DNA of 64,000 nt, from positions 618,001-682,000 of the forward strand of contig JAJEKV010000144.1 of the NCBI GenBank assembly GCA_021234155.1, read 5' to 3'. The position numbers and the translations under genes are program-made. The stretch's first letter is position 1. Each line of letters begins with the position of its first letter. Shown one piece after another: positions 53,731-63,603 of this stretch. The notes beneath the pieces were generated by a model. The model saw nothing but the letters and a program-made list of their open reading frames with translations, ran no database searches and was not told the DNA's origin. This stretch comes from Isoetes taiwanensis. Taxonomy: Eukaryota; Streptophyta; Lycopodiopsida; Isoetales; Isoetaceae.

Positions 53731-56118
53731 TCAGATAGGATTTGATGAAGACAGCCCATTCGTTCCTGTGACTGCTGCAAAATACTTCATAATACCCTTT
53801 CTTGGCCTGCTTTGCTGCTTGCTGCTTGGCCTCTTCTGGAAAGACTTTTTATGTTTCATGGCTGCTGATCGTTTTATCTTCTTAGACAGTGCCAAAGTTA
53901 CCCCTTTAGGGTCAGGATACTTCCTCTTCTGTGGTGAGTCTACTAACCTCTTATCATCGTTTGTCTCAGATGAAAAGAAATCAGTTATTTCTGTTTGCTT
54001 CAGGCCCATTGGATTCTTTTGTTTGAGAATATTTCTCCTTTCAAGAGACAGTTCATATACAAAGTGAGATACACACTTCTGATCGTAATATTCTACCAGC
54101 TGTCGTAGAGATGTGGGATCTCTAAAAAGACAATGATATCTGCCTCTAATAATGTAATAGGTTGGGCAGGTAAAAATAAAATGTTCTTCTGACTCGACCA
54201 TGTTTAGATCGCACATTGGGCACTTCCGATCCTCACGACTAATCTTTTTCGCCCTACCAACCTCAATCTCCAGCTGGTGAGATGACACTCTAAACTGCCC
54301 CATAGAGTATCTCACTTTGTTTGGCAGATCCATATCTAAATATCCAGGTCTTATAATGAACCCATCTGCTGATATATTTAGGAAGTTATCCTTATAGAAT
54401 TTCTTTTTAGCAGGCAGCTCTTTGATGGGATTCACCCATGTATTTGAAACATAACGATACTCCCAGTCATGGCGTATAAGCTGATTGATTTCTTGCTGAG
54501 TAAAATTCAGATTGTCATCCATTATACTGTAGTGAAAAGGTGGGATATTTCCCATAGAGAAACCCATCTCCTCAAACAATTTCCTTGTGAACCAACAGCG
54601 CTTACCTTGGTCTGCCAATGTTTTAGACGACACATATGCCAGCCAGGGAAGTCTTCTTTGACCTTCTTGTGACTGCCCAAGACGGTGTAACTTATGTAAG
54701 TACGTCACTGTTTGGAAGGCAATCTCGATCTTCAGAGGTTTTGCATTAAATTCAGCAAGCATTATATCATGGGGTACCGAATGTTTGCTTCTAATCATTC
54801 TAGAAAGAAGAGAAATTTGGAGCCTCTCTAGTTGACCCCAGTCATCAGCTCGTAGGTCAACTCCCCATATTTGTGCACCATATAAAGCTGCCGGCTTCAC
54901 CAACGTGTCAGGACCTCCATAAAAATGTTCTTCTGACTCGACCATGTTTAGATCGCACATTGGGCACTTCCGATCCTCACGACTAATATTTTTCGCCCTA
55001 CCAACCTCAATCTCCAACTGGTGAGATGACACTCTAAACTGCCCCATAGAGTATCTCACTTTGTTCGGCAGATCCATATCTAAATATCCCGGCCTTATAA
55101 TGAACCCATCTGCTGATATATTTAGGAAGTTATCCTTATAGAATTTCTTTTTGGTAGGCAGATCTTTGATGAGATTCACCCATGTATTTGAAACATAAAG
55201 ATACTCCAAGTCATGGCGTATAAGCTGATTGATTTCTTGCTGAGTAAAATTCAGATTGTCATCCATTATACTGTAGTGAAAAGGTGGGATATTTCCCATA
55301 GAGAAACCCATCTCCTCAAACAATTTAGATGTCCTTGTGAACCAACAGCGCTTACCTTGGTCTGCCAATGTTTTAGACGACACATATGCCAGCCAGGGAA
55401 GTCTTCTTTGACCTTCTTGTGACTGTCCAAGACGGTGTAACTTATGTAAGTACGTCACTGTTTGGAAGGCAATCTCGATCTTCAGAGGTTTTGCATTAAA
55501 TTCAGCAAGCATTATATCATGGGGTACCGAATGTTTGCTTCTAATCATTCTAGAAAGAAGAGAAATTTGGAGCCTCTCTAGTTGACCCCAGTCATCAGCT
55601 CGTAGGTCAACTCCCCATATTTGTGCACCATATAAAGCTGCCGGCTTCACCAACGTGTCAGGACCTCCATAAAAATGTTCTTCTGACTCGACCATGTTTA
55701 GATCGCACATTGGGCACTTCCGATCCTCACGACTAATATTTTTCGCCCTACCAACCTCAATCTCCAACTGGTGAGATGACACTCTAAACTGCCCCATAGA
55801 GTATCTCACTTTGTTCGGCAGATCCATATCTACATATCCCGGCCTTATAATGAACCCATCTGCTGATATATTTAGGAAGTTATCCTTATAGAATTTCTTT
55901 TTGGTAGGCAGATCTTTGATGAGATTCACCCATGTATTTGAAACATAAAGATACTCCAAGTCATGGCGTATAAGCTGATTGACTTCTTGCTGAGTAAAAT
56001 TCAGATTGTCATCCATTATACTGTAGTGAAAAGGTGGGATATTTCCCATAGAGAAACCCATCTCCTCAAACAATTTAGATGTCCTTGAGAACCAACAGCG
56101 CTTACCTTGGTCTGCCAA
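53731..56118 (-). pseudogene. LINE AC C-terminal region, internally triplicated (795 codons)
   Basis: A single open frame with three near-identical ~250-residue units, each with CWFTRTSKLFEEMGFSMGN, NQLIRHDLEYLYVSNTWVN, GRAKNISREDRKCPMCDLN (CxxC...H zinc-binding type) and a piece of RT thumb (PAALYGAQIWGVDLRADDW). Unit starts at about 54181, 54925 and 55675 (periods 744 and 750 bp; six bases differ). Only the last unit continues to the true C-terminus (EEHFIFTCPTYYIIRGRYHC ... KKIKRS). The homologous protein in copy B has one unit, so this is a tandem duplication within the element. The frame survives the triplication. Confidence 0.85.
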
Positions 56119-56131
56119 TGTTTTAGACGAC

Positions 56132-57540
56132 TCATAGGGAAGTCTTTTTTGACCTTTGTAACTTATGTAAATAAGTCACTGTTTGAAAGGCAATTTCGAC
56201 CTTCAGAGGTTTCGCATTAAATTCAGCAAGCATTATATCATGGGGTACCGAATGTTTGCTTCTAATCATTCTAGAAAGAAGAGAAATTTGCAGCCTCTCT
56301 AGTTGACCCCAGTCATCGGCTCGTAGGTCAACTCCCCATATTTGAGCACCATACAAAGCTGCCGGCTTCACCAACGTGTCGAACAGGAAGAGCTTTGTAT
56401 GAACATCTCGGAAATGGAGTTGGTAGCACTGTTTTTCTAGCTGTACAAGAGAAGCATATCCTTTTGCAATCCTTGCCTGACCAGCCTCCCTCAATCTGAA
56501 TAGAGGGCCCGCAAACTCTACACCCAAATAGGTGTATGTAGAAACAATTTCTACAGGTTGTCCTTGGAAAGTAAAAGAGTTACTTTTCCAAATTTTCCAA
56601 GAGGTATTAAATACCATCACTTTGGTCTTGTAGAGATTTACTTGCAGCTCTCTATCTTTGCAAAAGGCTTCTAGGGCAGCCAAATGTTTTTGGAGCCCTT
56701 GAGGAGATGGTGAGATTAGAACCACATCATCCGCATAGAGCAAAATGGGAATGCATTTCTGAGCAGCATGGAGCCTTCTCCGCCTAAGGACTGAACAAAA
56801 CTTTCAAGCTCATCAATGTAAAGTCCAAATAGACTAGGAGAGAGGGGGCACCCTTGTTTAACCCCAATTGTACTGAAAACTTCCTCTGAAAACTGCCCAT
56901 CTATTTTCACTCTGCCTATTACATTCTCGTATAATGTCAGCACTGCCCAGATCAGCTCGTGAGAAAGCCCCAACGTTTTGAGCCTCTGAAACAACCTGTT
57001 CCGAGGAACAGTATCAAAGGCTTTTCGGAAATCAACAAAACAGCAATAAACTTTACTTTTCCTTGCCTTTGCTTCCTCAATGATTGCCCTTAAAGAAAAA
57101 ATATGATCAATTGTGGAAAAGTTTTTCCTGAAACCAGCTTGTCCCTTGGCTAAGGCTGTGATTTTCTGCAAATTCACTAAGGACCATTTCCAATGCGGAT
57201 CCATACAGTTTTGCCATCACATGCCCAATCATAATTAGACGATAATTAGTAGGATTCATAGAATCACCCGCCTTATGGATAGGCTTTATAACATTATTTG
57301 ACCAAACCAGCGGAAAACCAATGCAAATAGCTTCATTAAATAGATCTGCAATCATTGGTGCCAATGTCTTAGCCCCATGTATAATCATTTCAGCTTGTAA
57401 TTCTTCCCAATCTTTTGCTTTTCCTGTGTTTAGCTTTTGTATGGCCCTTTCAATGAGAGAGACCGTAAAAAAGGTAGAAGTTTGAGGCCTCGGATCTAGC
57501 TCATCCTGAGAGAACTGTTGGTTCTTAACATCTAAGAAAG
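56132..57540 (-). pseudogene. LINE AC reverse transcriptase core
   Basis: Frames 57540-57107, 57204-56716 and 56743-56132 give, in order, LIERAIQKLNTGKAKDW, NVIKPIHKAGD, KGQAGFRKNFSTIDHIFSL, CCFVDFRKAFDTVPRNRLF, GVKQGCPLSPSLFGLYIDE, MLYADDVVLISPS and NLYKTKVMVF. YADD is intact. Two frameshifts and a terminal shift near 56140 break it. The clade resembles coiled-coil-ORF1 LINEs; not the same as the L1 at 21.6-41 kb. Confidence 0.85.
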
Positions 57541-57569
57541 ATTATATTAACGTCTACGAGAGACCGCTT

Positions 57570-57583
57570 GGGTCTATGAGACC
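57570..57583 (-). promoter_or_regulatory. 3'-terminal motif, LINE B
   Basis: GGTCTCATAGACCC on -, about 30 nt before the TTTC end. Complementary to the junction motif at 61350-61363. Confidence 0.7.
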
Positions 57584-57675
57584 AAATATACATCAATCAT
57601 GTCCAGCTAGGGGCGGATTTGCAGCCACCTAGAGATATTGCATAAAAAAGGAAAAAGAAAACTAAAACAATGAGA

Positions 57676-58506
57676 TTAAGAAACTTTTGTCTTCTTGGCG
57701 ACGGGCTCAAAGTATAAAGTAATGTCAGACTTGTTTTCTCTTTTGAAGGACTGCTTATGTTTATCCTTTACCGTCCGCTTTCTTCTTCTCGACACTTTCA
57801 TGGTTACTCCTTTTGAGATTGGATGAGATGGTCCAGGGAGAGAACCTGCCTTCCGTTTATTATCATTATCACCTCCAATGAGAAAGAAAGTGATCAATCT
57901 TTGCGTAGGATCGTTTTCATGTCCCGCTCTTCCCCCAGCTTGCTCCTTTAATAGATTTCTTCTATGCACAGTCATTTGGTGAAGAAAAAGAGCTATACAT
58001 TTCTGATCCTCATAGGCGATCAGTTTGGAGAGGGAGGTAGGTTCCCGAAATAGGCAATGGAATCTGCCCCGTATTTCATAATAGACTGGACATGTGAAGA
58101 TGAAATGTTCCTCCGATTCAATTACATTCAAGTGACATAGTCTGCAGATTCTTTTCGAGCGCTCCACCTTCGGTCTACTAGCACGACCAGCTTCGATCTC
58201 GAGCTGATGAGATGAGACCCTGAGCTGACCGATAGCATGTCTCACCTTATGTGCGAGGTGAATATTCAAATATCCTGGTCGCTCGATGAAACCATCTTCA
58301 TTGATCTCAAGGAAGTGATCTTTGTAAAATTGCATCTTGGTAGGAAGATCAGTTGGGGTTAACCATGTCCTTGATATGTATAAAATTTCCAGATCGTGCC
58401 GTATGAGCTGGTTCTTCTCCTTTTCAAGTCTCTTTTTGCTCCAGGTTTTACCGCCCGTATTAGCTGCAGCTACATTATGTTGAAAGGGGCAGGTTTCCCA
58501 AGCCAA
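57676..58506 (-). pseudogene. LINE B ORF2 C-terminal region
   Basis: Follows the RT in the same frame after a single stop (TAG at about 58507). Contains NQLIRHDLEILYISRTWL, KRICRLCHLNVIESEEHFIF (zinc-binding CxxC...H...C) and a basic tail. One unit only, unlike copy AC. Confidence 0.8.
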
Positions 58507-58509
58507 ATC

Positions 58510-60531
58510 CTAAAGAAGCAGCCCATTCGATGCTTTTTGCGTACCAACATTCCTGCACTCCCTTTTCAGCCAGATCTTTGGAGCTCTTGAGAGCAATCCA
58601 TGGAAGCCTGCATTGGCCTTGCTGCGAGGACCGAGTTGGTGCACTTTATGCAAAAAGGAGACTAACTGGAATGCTGCGTCCAGTTGAAGCGGAGTGGCTG
58701 AAAATTCTGCCAGTATGATTGAATGTGGCACAGATGCTTTGCTCATAATCATTTTGGACAGAAAATAAATTTGCAGTCTTTCTATATGACCCCATTCTTT
58801 GGCTGTCATATCCATTCCCCACATCAAAGCTCCATATAGAGCAGCTGGTCTAACTAAGGTATTGAAAAGATGAATCTTTGCTGGGACATCTTGAAAATCT
58901 GCTTTGAAACATTTCTTCTCTAGCATTGCAAGCGAGGCATATCCCTTTGTGAGCCTGTCATATGCTGCGTCTTTCATGCTAAAGACGGGACCCTTAAATT
59001 GCACCCCTAAGTAAGTATAATGAGAGACCACTTCCACTTGTTGATTCATGAAAAAGAAGCTGCTGCGATGCATGCAAGCACGTGATGTGTTGAAAACCAT
59101 CACTTTTGTTTTGTCCAAGTTCACTTTAAGCTCTCTTTGAGCGCAAAATTTCTCAAGTGCCATTAAATGATGCTGAAGGCCCTCAGGAGAAGAAGATATA
59201 AGTACCACATCATCCGCATATAGAAGGATGGATATGCATTCATCAGCTAAAGCAGATCCGGCACCTCCAAGTGCTGCTACGAAGCTTTCCAGCTCGTCAA
59301 TGTACAAACCGAAGAGTGTAGGGGATAAGGGACAGCCCTGTTTAACCCCAATTGTGCTGCTTATGTCATCCGACCAGCCCCCGGGCACTTTAATTCTTCC
59401 CAAAACATTTTCATAGAGCATCAAAACGGCCCATATGACTTGATGCGACAATCCAAGTTCAGTAAGTCTATGAAATAGGCGATTCCGAGGGACCGTATCA
59501 AAAGCTTTGCGGAAATCCACAAAGCAACAATAAACTTTTGTTTTCTTTGCTTTAGCTTCCTCAATGATTGACCGTAAGGTAAAGATATGATCTATTGTTG
59601 AGAAATTCCTCCTGAAACCAGCCTGGCCCTTTGCTCTAAGGAGATTTGTCTCCGCATATTCACTGATAATCAAGTCCAATGCACATCCATATAATCTTGC
59701 CATGACATGTCCGATCATTATAAGGCAGTAGTTGTTTGGATTCATTGGGTCTATGGCCTTAAAAATTGGCTTGATGATATTAATGGTCCATGCTTTTGGA
59801 AAGCTTGAGCATATTATCTCATTGAATAAATCTGCCACAATAGGCGCAAGGGTATCCATTCCATGGATCAAAAATTCAGCCTGCAAATCCTCACAATCTT
59901 TTGCTTTTCCAGTGTTCAATTTGCTTATAGCTTCTCGGATAAGGGAAGTGGAGAAAAGAGAGGAGGATTGGGGCTGGGGCTGCAATCCAATGTCAAGCAA
60001 ATCTGCTTTTCCCACATCTAGGAGCGTTCGAGCATAAGTGGTCCACACTTTTGGGTCTTTAAGAGGCAAATCAGATTTCCGAGCATGAAGCTTCTGCCAA
60101 AATTTAGCAGATTTATTACTGTAAAGCATGTTAAGCATGTCTTCCCTCACCTGCTTTATATATGCTCTTTTTTTCATGCGGATCAGCTTTTTGTATGCTT
60201 TCCTAGTCGCAATAGCTGTAGAAGAGCAGGCTGCCAACTCTTCCTTGAGCTGCTTGTGAAGATTTTTGCATTCTTCATCATACCAAGTGTTTTGAGGCAT
60301 CTGTGCACGTCGTTTACGGAAGGAACAAAGCTTGTGTGGGAAAGTGTTTATGCAGGCTTGGTGTATAGCAGATGTGAGCAACGTGGCCTTTTCTTCCACA
60401 TTATGAAAGATATGGATGTCCCTCAATCGTGTGTCAAGCTCAAGGTTATAGATGAGATCAAGCGAGTGGTCAAACTCAAAGCGGAAGTAGGATGGTTCCT
60501 GAGACAAGCTTTTGTCCAACTCAAAACACAT
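58510..60531 (-). pseudogene. LINE B reverse transcriptase
   Basis: Open for 673 codons. A linker with MPQNTWYDEECKNLHKQLKE is followed by REAISKLNTGKAKDCEDLQ, NIIKPIFKAIDPMNPNNY, GQAGFRRNFSTIDHIFTL, CCFVDFRKAFDTVPRNRLF, GVKQGCPLSPTLFGLYIDE, ISILLYADDVVLISSS (catalytic YADD) and NLDKTKVMVFNTS, then the thumb. All RT motifs are intact. The 5' junction to the endonuclease is frameshifted (60521-60531 overlap). Confidence 0.9.
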
Positions 60532-61370
60532 TTTGAGGCAAAAGAGGAGAGGAGAATGGTCTCCAGTGGGTGGTTGAGGTGGAACTGAAAACTTCTCGAT
60601 CTTTTGCCAAGGCTGGAGACCCCATCAGATAATCCACTACACTATGCCCGCCGCTTTGAGGATTACAGGTATAGTTGGATGAACCCGGCCAGTGTTGCAT
60701 CCCATTGTAAATGACAAGATTATGCATCTGTCCAAATTCCAAAAGGAAGTGCCCATACCTAGTAATCTCCGCATTACCATCAGCTGACTTTCGCATGGTA
60801 TGGGTTTCAACAGGAGATAAGGATGGCAGTAAGACAGGATCACTTTCAAAATCCATCAATTGAACTTGGGCATCCGCTGTTCTTGCATTAAAGTCACCCA
60901 CGAGCAGAATTTTGCCTCGCTTAGAGAATTCAATGATATCATCAAATAAAGCCATGTAAGGAGAGGGCCTTCTTGGGTATCCACATCAGCATAATCAGAA
61001 TTTTGAGGGGGAAGTAGCATGCAGCAGTGTATATGTAATCTCCTGGAGAAGTTCTTATCTTGACCCACAAAAACCTTGCTGCTTCATCCTTTTTTACTAT
61101 GGAAATGATTCCTGATAATTCTGATTTGTAAAGGACTGCTACCCCTCCTGATCCTCGTTTACCTTTCTTCTTGCTTCTGTAGACGGAGTCCCAAGTGTAA
61201 CCCGACACATCTGGGAGACCTGTTTCTGTTGTTTCATGTGTTTCTGACAAAAAGATAATATCTCTATCTTTGACAAGGTCCATAAGACCACCTGGATCTG
61301 ATCTTAAGGTCCCATTACAGTTCCATGCTGCCATAGCCAAGGATTTGATGGTCTCATAGACCCTTAGTTC
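60521..61370 (-). pseudogene. LINE B endonuclease domain
   Basis: From the ORF1 stop the same frame continues as VYETIKSLAMAAWNCNG, then IIFLSETHETTETGLP, GSGGVAVLYKSELSG and FLWVKIRTSPGDYIYTAACY. A frameshift near 60950 leads to ILLVGDFNARTADAQ and VDYLMGSPAL. These are APE-type endonuclease motifs (N, E, GDFNAR). The frameshift and the next one at 60525 inactivate it. Confidence 0.85.
61350..61363 (-). promoter_or_regulatory. ORF1/ORF2 junction motif, copy B
   Basis: GGGTCTATGAGACC on the - strand, starting 7 nt after the UAG of ORF1 and encoding VYET in the ORF2 frame. It can form a 5-bp stem with ATG in the loop, and is the exact reverse complement of the 3'-terminal motif at 57570-57583. 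Confidence 0.7.
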
Positions 61371-62198
61371 CTATTTGTGGATCTTGTCGCGGATGATGAC
61401 TCGGCCATCTCTATAGACAGCCCATTTGGTTGGATCTTTTCGAGCTTCTGCAACCTCTTGCAGACATCTCTTTTTGTGCTCAACCTGCATTGGAGTGAGA
61501 TCTTCATCCATGAAGACTTTAGGAACTGTTGCAAGTTTTCTCCTATTCTTGAGGGCATTCAATCTATCTTCCAAGGTCTTAAACTTAATAATTAAAGGCT
61601 GCCCTCTTGGGTTGCCCTTGTTTACACTCCATGCAGCTTCAATGTTATGATCAGAGATGCCTAAAGTATTGGTCACAAACTCAATTGCAACATCGAGGGG
61701 ATCAGCGGTCATGTCAAGCCCAAGGACTCTGATATTGCGTGCTTTCAAAGATCTTTTCCTTTCCTCCTCTAATGTGGCATTGATTGTCTCCTTTGCTGGC
61801 TTTTTGACAATATCCACCCATTTAGAAGTTTCTTCTCGATGGGAGTGGAGCTCCAACTCAATCTGTTTTAATCCTTCAATTGATGGCAACTTCCTTATTA
61901 CTGCAATTTCAGATTTAATGTTTTCCAATTCATCCAGGTTGGCCTGGTTAAATTCTTGTTTCCATGACTTCTCCAAGGCCTCAATCCGTGGAATCATGCT
62001 TGCTACTGTCTGCTGGAGCATATCAAAATTACGTGCCTTCTTGGAGAGTTCAATAATATGCATCTCAAAAAATTCCATCCGTCTCTGCAAAGTGTTCCAA
62101 TCCCCTGCCAAAAGTGTCAATTCTGGACCAGTAAAAGGGCTATAATTGGCCTGTTCCAAATCTGGAGCACCCAAAAAGGGTTTCGAAGGAGTATCCAT
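61371..62198 (-). CDS. LINE B ORF1 protein (coiled coil + RRM-like)
   Basis: Starts at ATG 62198 (MDTPSKPFLGAPDLEQ). An N-terminal heptad-rich region (about residues 25-130: EFFEMHIIELSKKARNFD, IEALEKSW, LDELENIKSEI) is a likely trimeric coiled coil. Next come an RRM-like part with RNIRVLGLDMTADPLDVAIE and RGQPLIIKFKTLEDRLNALK, and a C-terminal part with VFMDEDLTPMQVEHKK and YRDGRVIIRDK. This is the ORF1p architecture of animal-type L1 proteins, RNA-binding chaperones, and unlike the DUF4283 type of the other LINE here. It ends in TAG; the same frame continues into the endonuclease. Intact. Confidence 0.85.
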   Translation of the reverse strand: MDTPSKPFLGAPDLEQANYSPFTGPELTLLAGDWNTLQRRMEFFEMHIIELSKKARNFDMLQQTVASMIPRIEALEKSWKQEFNQANLDELENIKSEIAVIRKLPSIEGLKQIELELHSHREETSKWVDIVKKPAKETINATLEEERKRSLKARNIRVLGLDMTADPLDVAIEFVTNTLGISDHNIEAAWSVNKGNPRGQPLIIKFKTLEDRLNALKNRRKLATVPKVFMDEDLTPMQVEHKKRCLQEVAEARKDPTKWAVYRDGRVIIRDKIHK

Positions 62199-62417
62199 CA
62201 ATCCGGATAGTTGAAATCCGGAATTAGGTCATGCGGCAGTTTTAGGTCAGCGCCTAAGAGAGAGTTTGCATATGCTGACCATACCCCTAAATCTTTTAAA
62301 GGGCAATCTGATTTTCTAGCTGCCAATTTCCTCCAAAACTGCCCAGAAGCATTACTATAAAGAAGATTTAGCATGTGTTCTCTGTTTTTGGATTCGAAAG
62401 CCCTCTTTTGCGCCGTG

Positions 62418-63603
62418 TCAATCTTTTATACTCAGCTTTAATTTCTGTAACTTCCTGTGCAATGTTTTACAGTCATGGTCATACCAGCCATTTTGAGGCA
62501 TAGATCCAACTTTTCCCCGCTGTTCTTTGCATTCCCTAACGGAAAATGGAAAGCAAGCTTTAGAAGCTTCTAGCATGGCATAAGATAAAAGCGCAGCTTT
62601 ATTCTCTAGTGATCCTCTTTCCTCAATACCTTGGAGATAAGAATTCAAAACATCATTATAGACAGTGTCCATGCAGTGATCAAACTCAAAATGATAATCA
62701 AGTATTTTTATTTCTACTTGAGTATGTGGTGATTTAATGGTGAAAACCAAAGGAACATGATCTCCTTTTGCAGGTCTCTTATCAATATAAAAGGAATCAA
62801 TCTCACATATGAAGTCAGGGGAACCAATAAGATAGTCCACAACACTATTTCCCCCTTTGTGCGGAAAACATGTGTATTTGGCAGAATCAGGCCATTGGAG
62901 GAGCCCGTTGTATATAATCAGGTTATGAATCTGCCCAAGCTTCAAAAGATGGCGTCCATATTCAGTTATGGGTGCATTCTCTCTTATATCAGCAGATGTT
63001 CTTGCTATACCTGTTTCCTTAGGATGAATCTCTGGGATTAGAATAGGGTCGGAGCTAAAATCATTGAGGTGGACCTGTTCATCTCTTGTTCGCGCATTAA
63101 AATCACCAACCAAAATCACATCTCCACAGGTGGAAAATTCCGCAATATCCATATAGAGTGCTTGATATGGGGATGCTCCCTCATATATTTCTTGGTCTGT
63201 ATATTCCGAGCCTTTAGGAGGAAAATAGCATGCTGCAATATATAGATCTCGACATGGAGATCTAGAGAGCTTGATCCAAATAAAACTTGCTTTATCATCC
63301 CTTTTCACTACCTGTATTTTCACTACCTGTACTGTCTTTGCAAGATACTTGCGAAATAGAACTCCTACCCCACCTGAGCCTTTGAAAATGTCCTTATTTG
63401 GTGGAATCTTCCTATATACTGATTCCCATAAGTATCCCTCAACGGTTGGAAGACCCTCCTCTTCCAATTCCCATGTCTCTGTAAGGAAAACGATATCTCT
63501 CGTTTATGACATCCATAAAATCTCCAGGCTCATTCCATAATTTCCCATTGCAATTCCAAATTGCCAGTGATAACGAGCCTGTGGTCTCATAGACCCTCAA
63601 TCC
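62418..63603 (-). pseudogene. LINE AC endonuclease domain
   Basis: After the ORF1 stop the frame reads VYETTGSLSLAIWNCNGKLW. A 2-base loss near 63508 shifts it; the 349-codon frame from 63467 has EEEGLPTVEGYLWESVY, GSGGVGVLFRKYL, LYIAACYFPPKGSEYTDQ, VILVGDFNARTRDEQ, VDYLIGSPDF and KGDHVPLVF (SDH motif region). The catalytic GDFNAR and H blocks are intact. It ends near 62418 with a frameshift into the RT linker. Confidence 0.85.
63583..63596 (-). promoter_or_regulatory. ORF1/ORF2 junction motif, LINE AC
   Basis: GGGTCTATGAGACC on - beginning 7 nt after the UAG, identical to that of copy B and the exact complement of the motif at 53613-53626. Confidence 0.7.

Larger units (their letters stand above)
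53561..57540 (-). mobile_element. LINE copy AC, 3' portion (RT and C-terminus)
   Basis: 3' end on - is AATAAATC(TTTC)n at 53561-53590, preceded by a stem-loop-like GGTCTCATAGACCC ... GGGTCT. Coding text runs right to 57540 and then jumps, after the inserted copy B, to 62207. The coding order (RT core 57388-56132, C-terminal region 56118-53731) fits one LINE running leftward. Confidence 0.85.
57541..62206 (-). mobile_element. LINE copy B, inserted into copy AC
   Basis: 3' end on - is TAATATAATCTTTC at 57541-57553, with the same terminal motif as copy AC. 5' end lies within about 10-20 bp of the ORF1 start (62198). Sequence on its two sides joins into one AC reading frame (LPHDLIPDF | LDVKNQQFSQDELD). 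About 4.67 kb, nearly full length. No clean target-site duplication seen. Confidence 0.85.

Noticed and set aside
53711-54067. + strand ORF of 118 codons, and other + ORFs in 54-62 kb
   Set aside because: Antisense to well-supported LINE coding sequence on the - strand.
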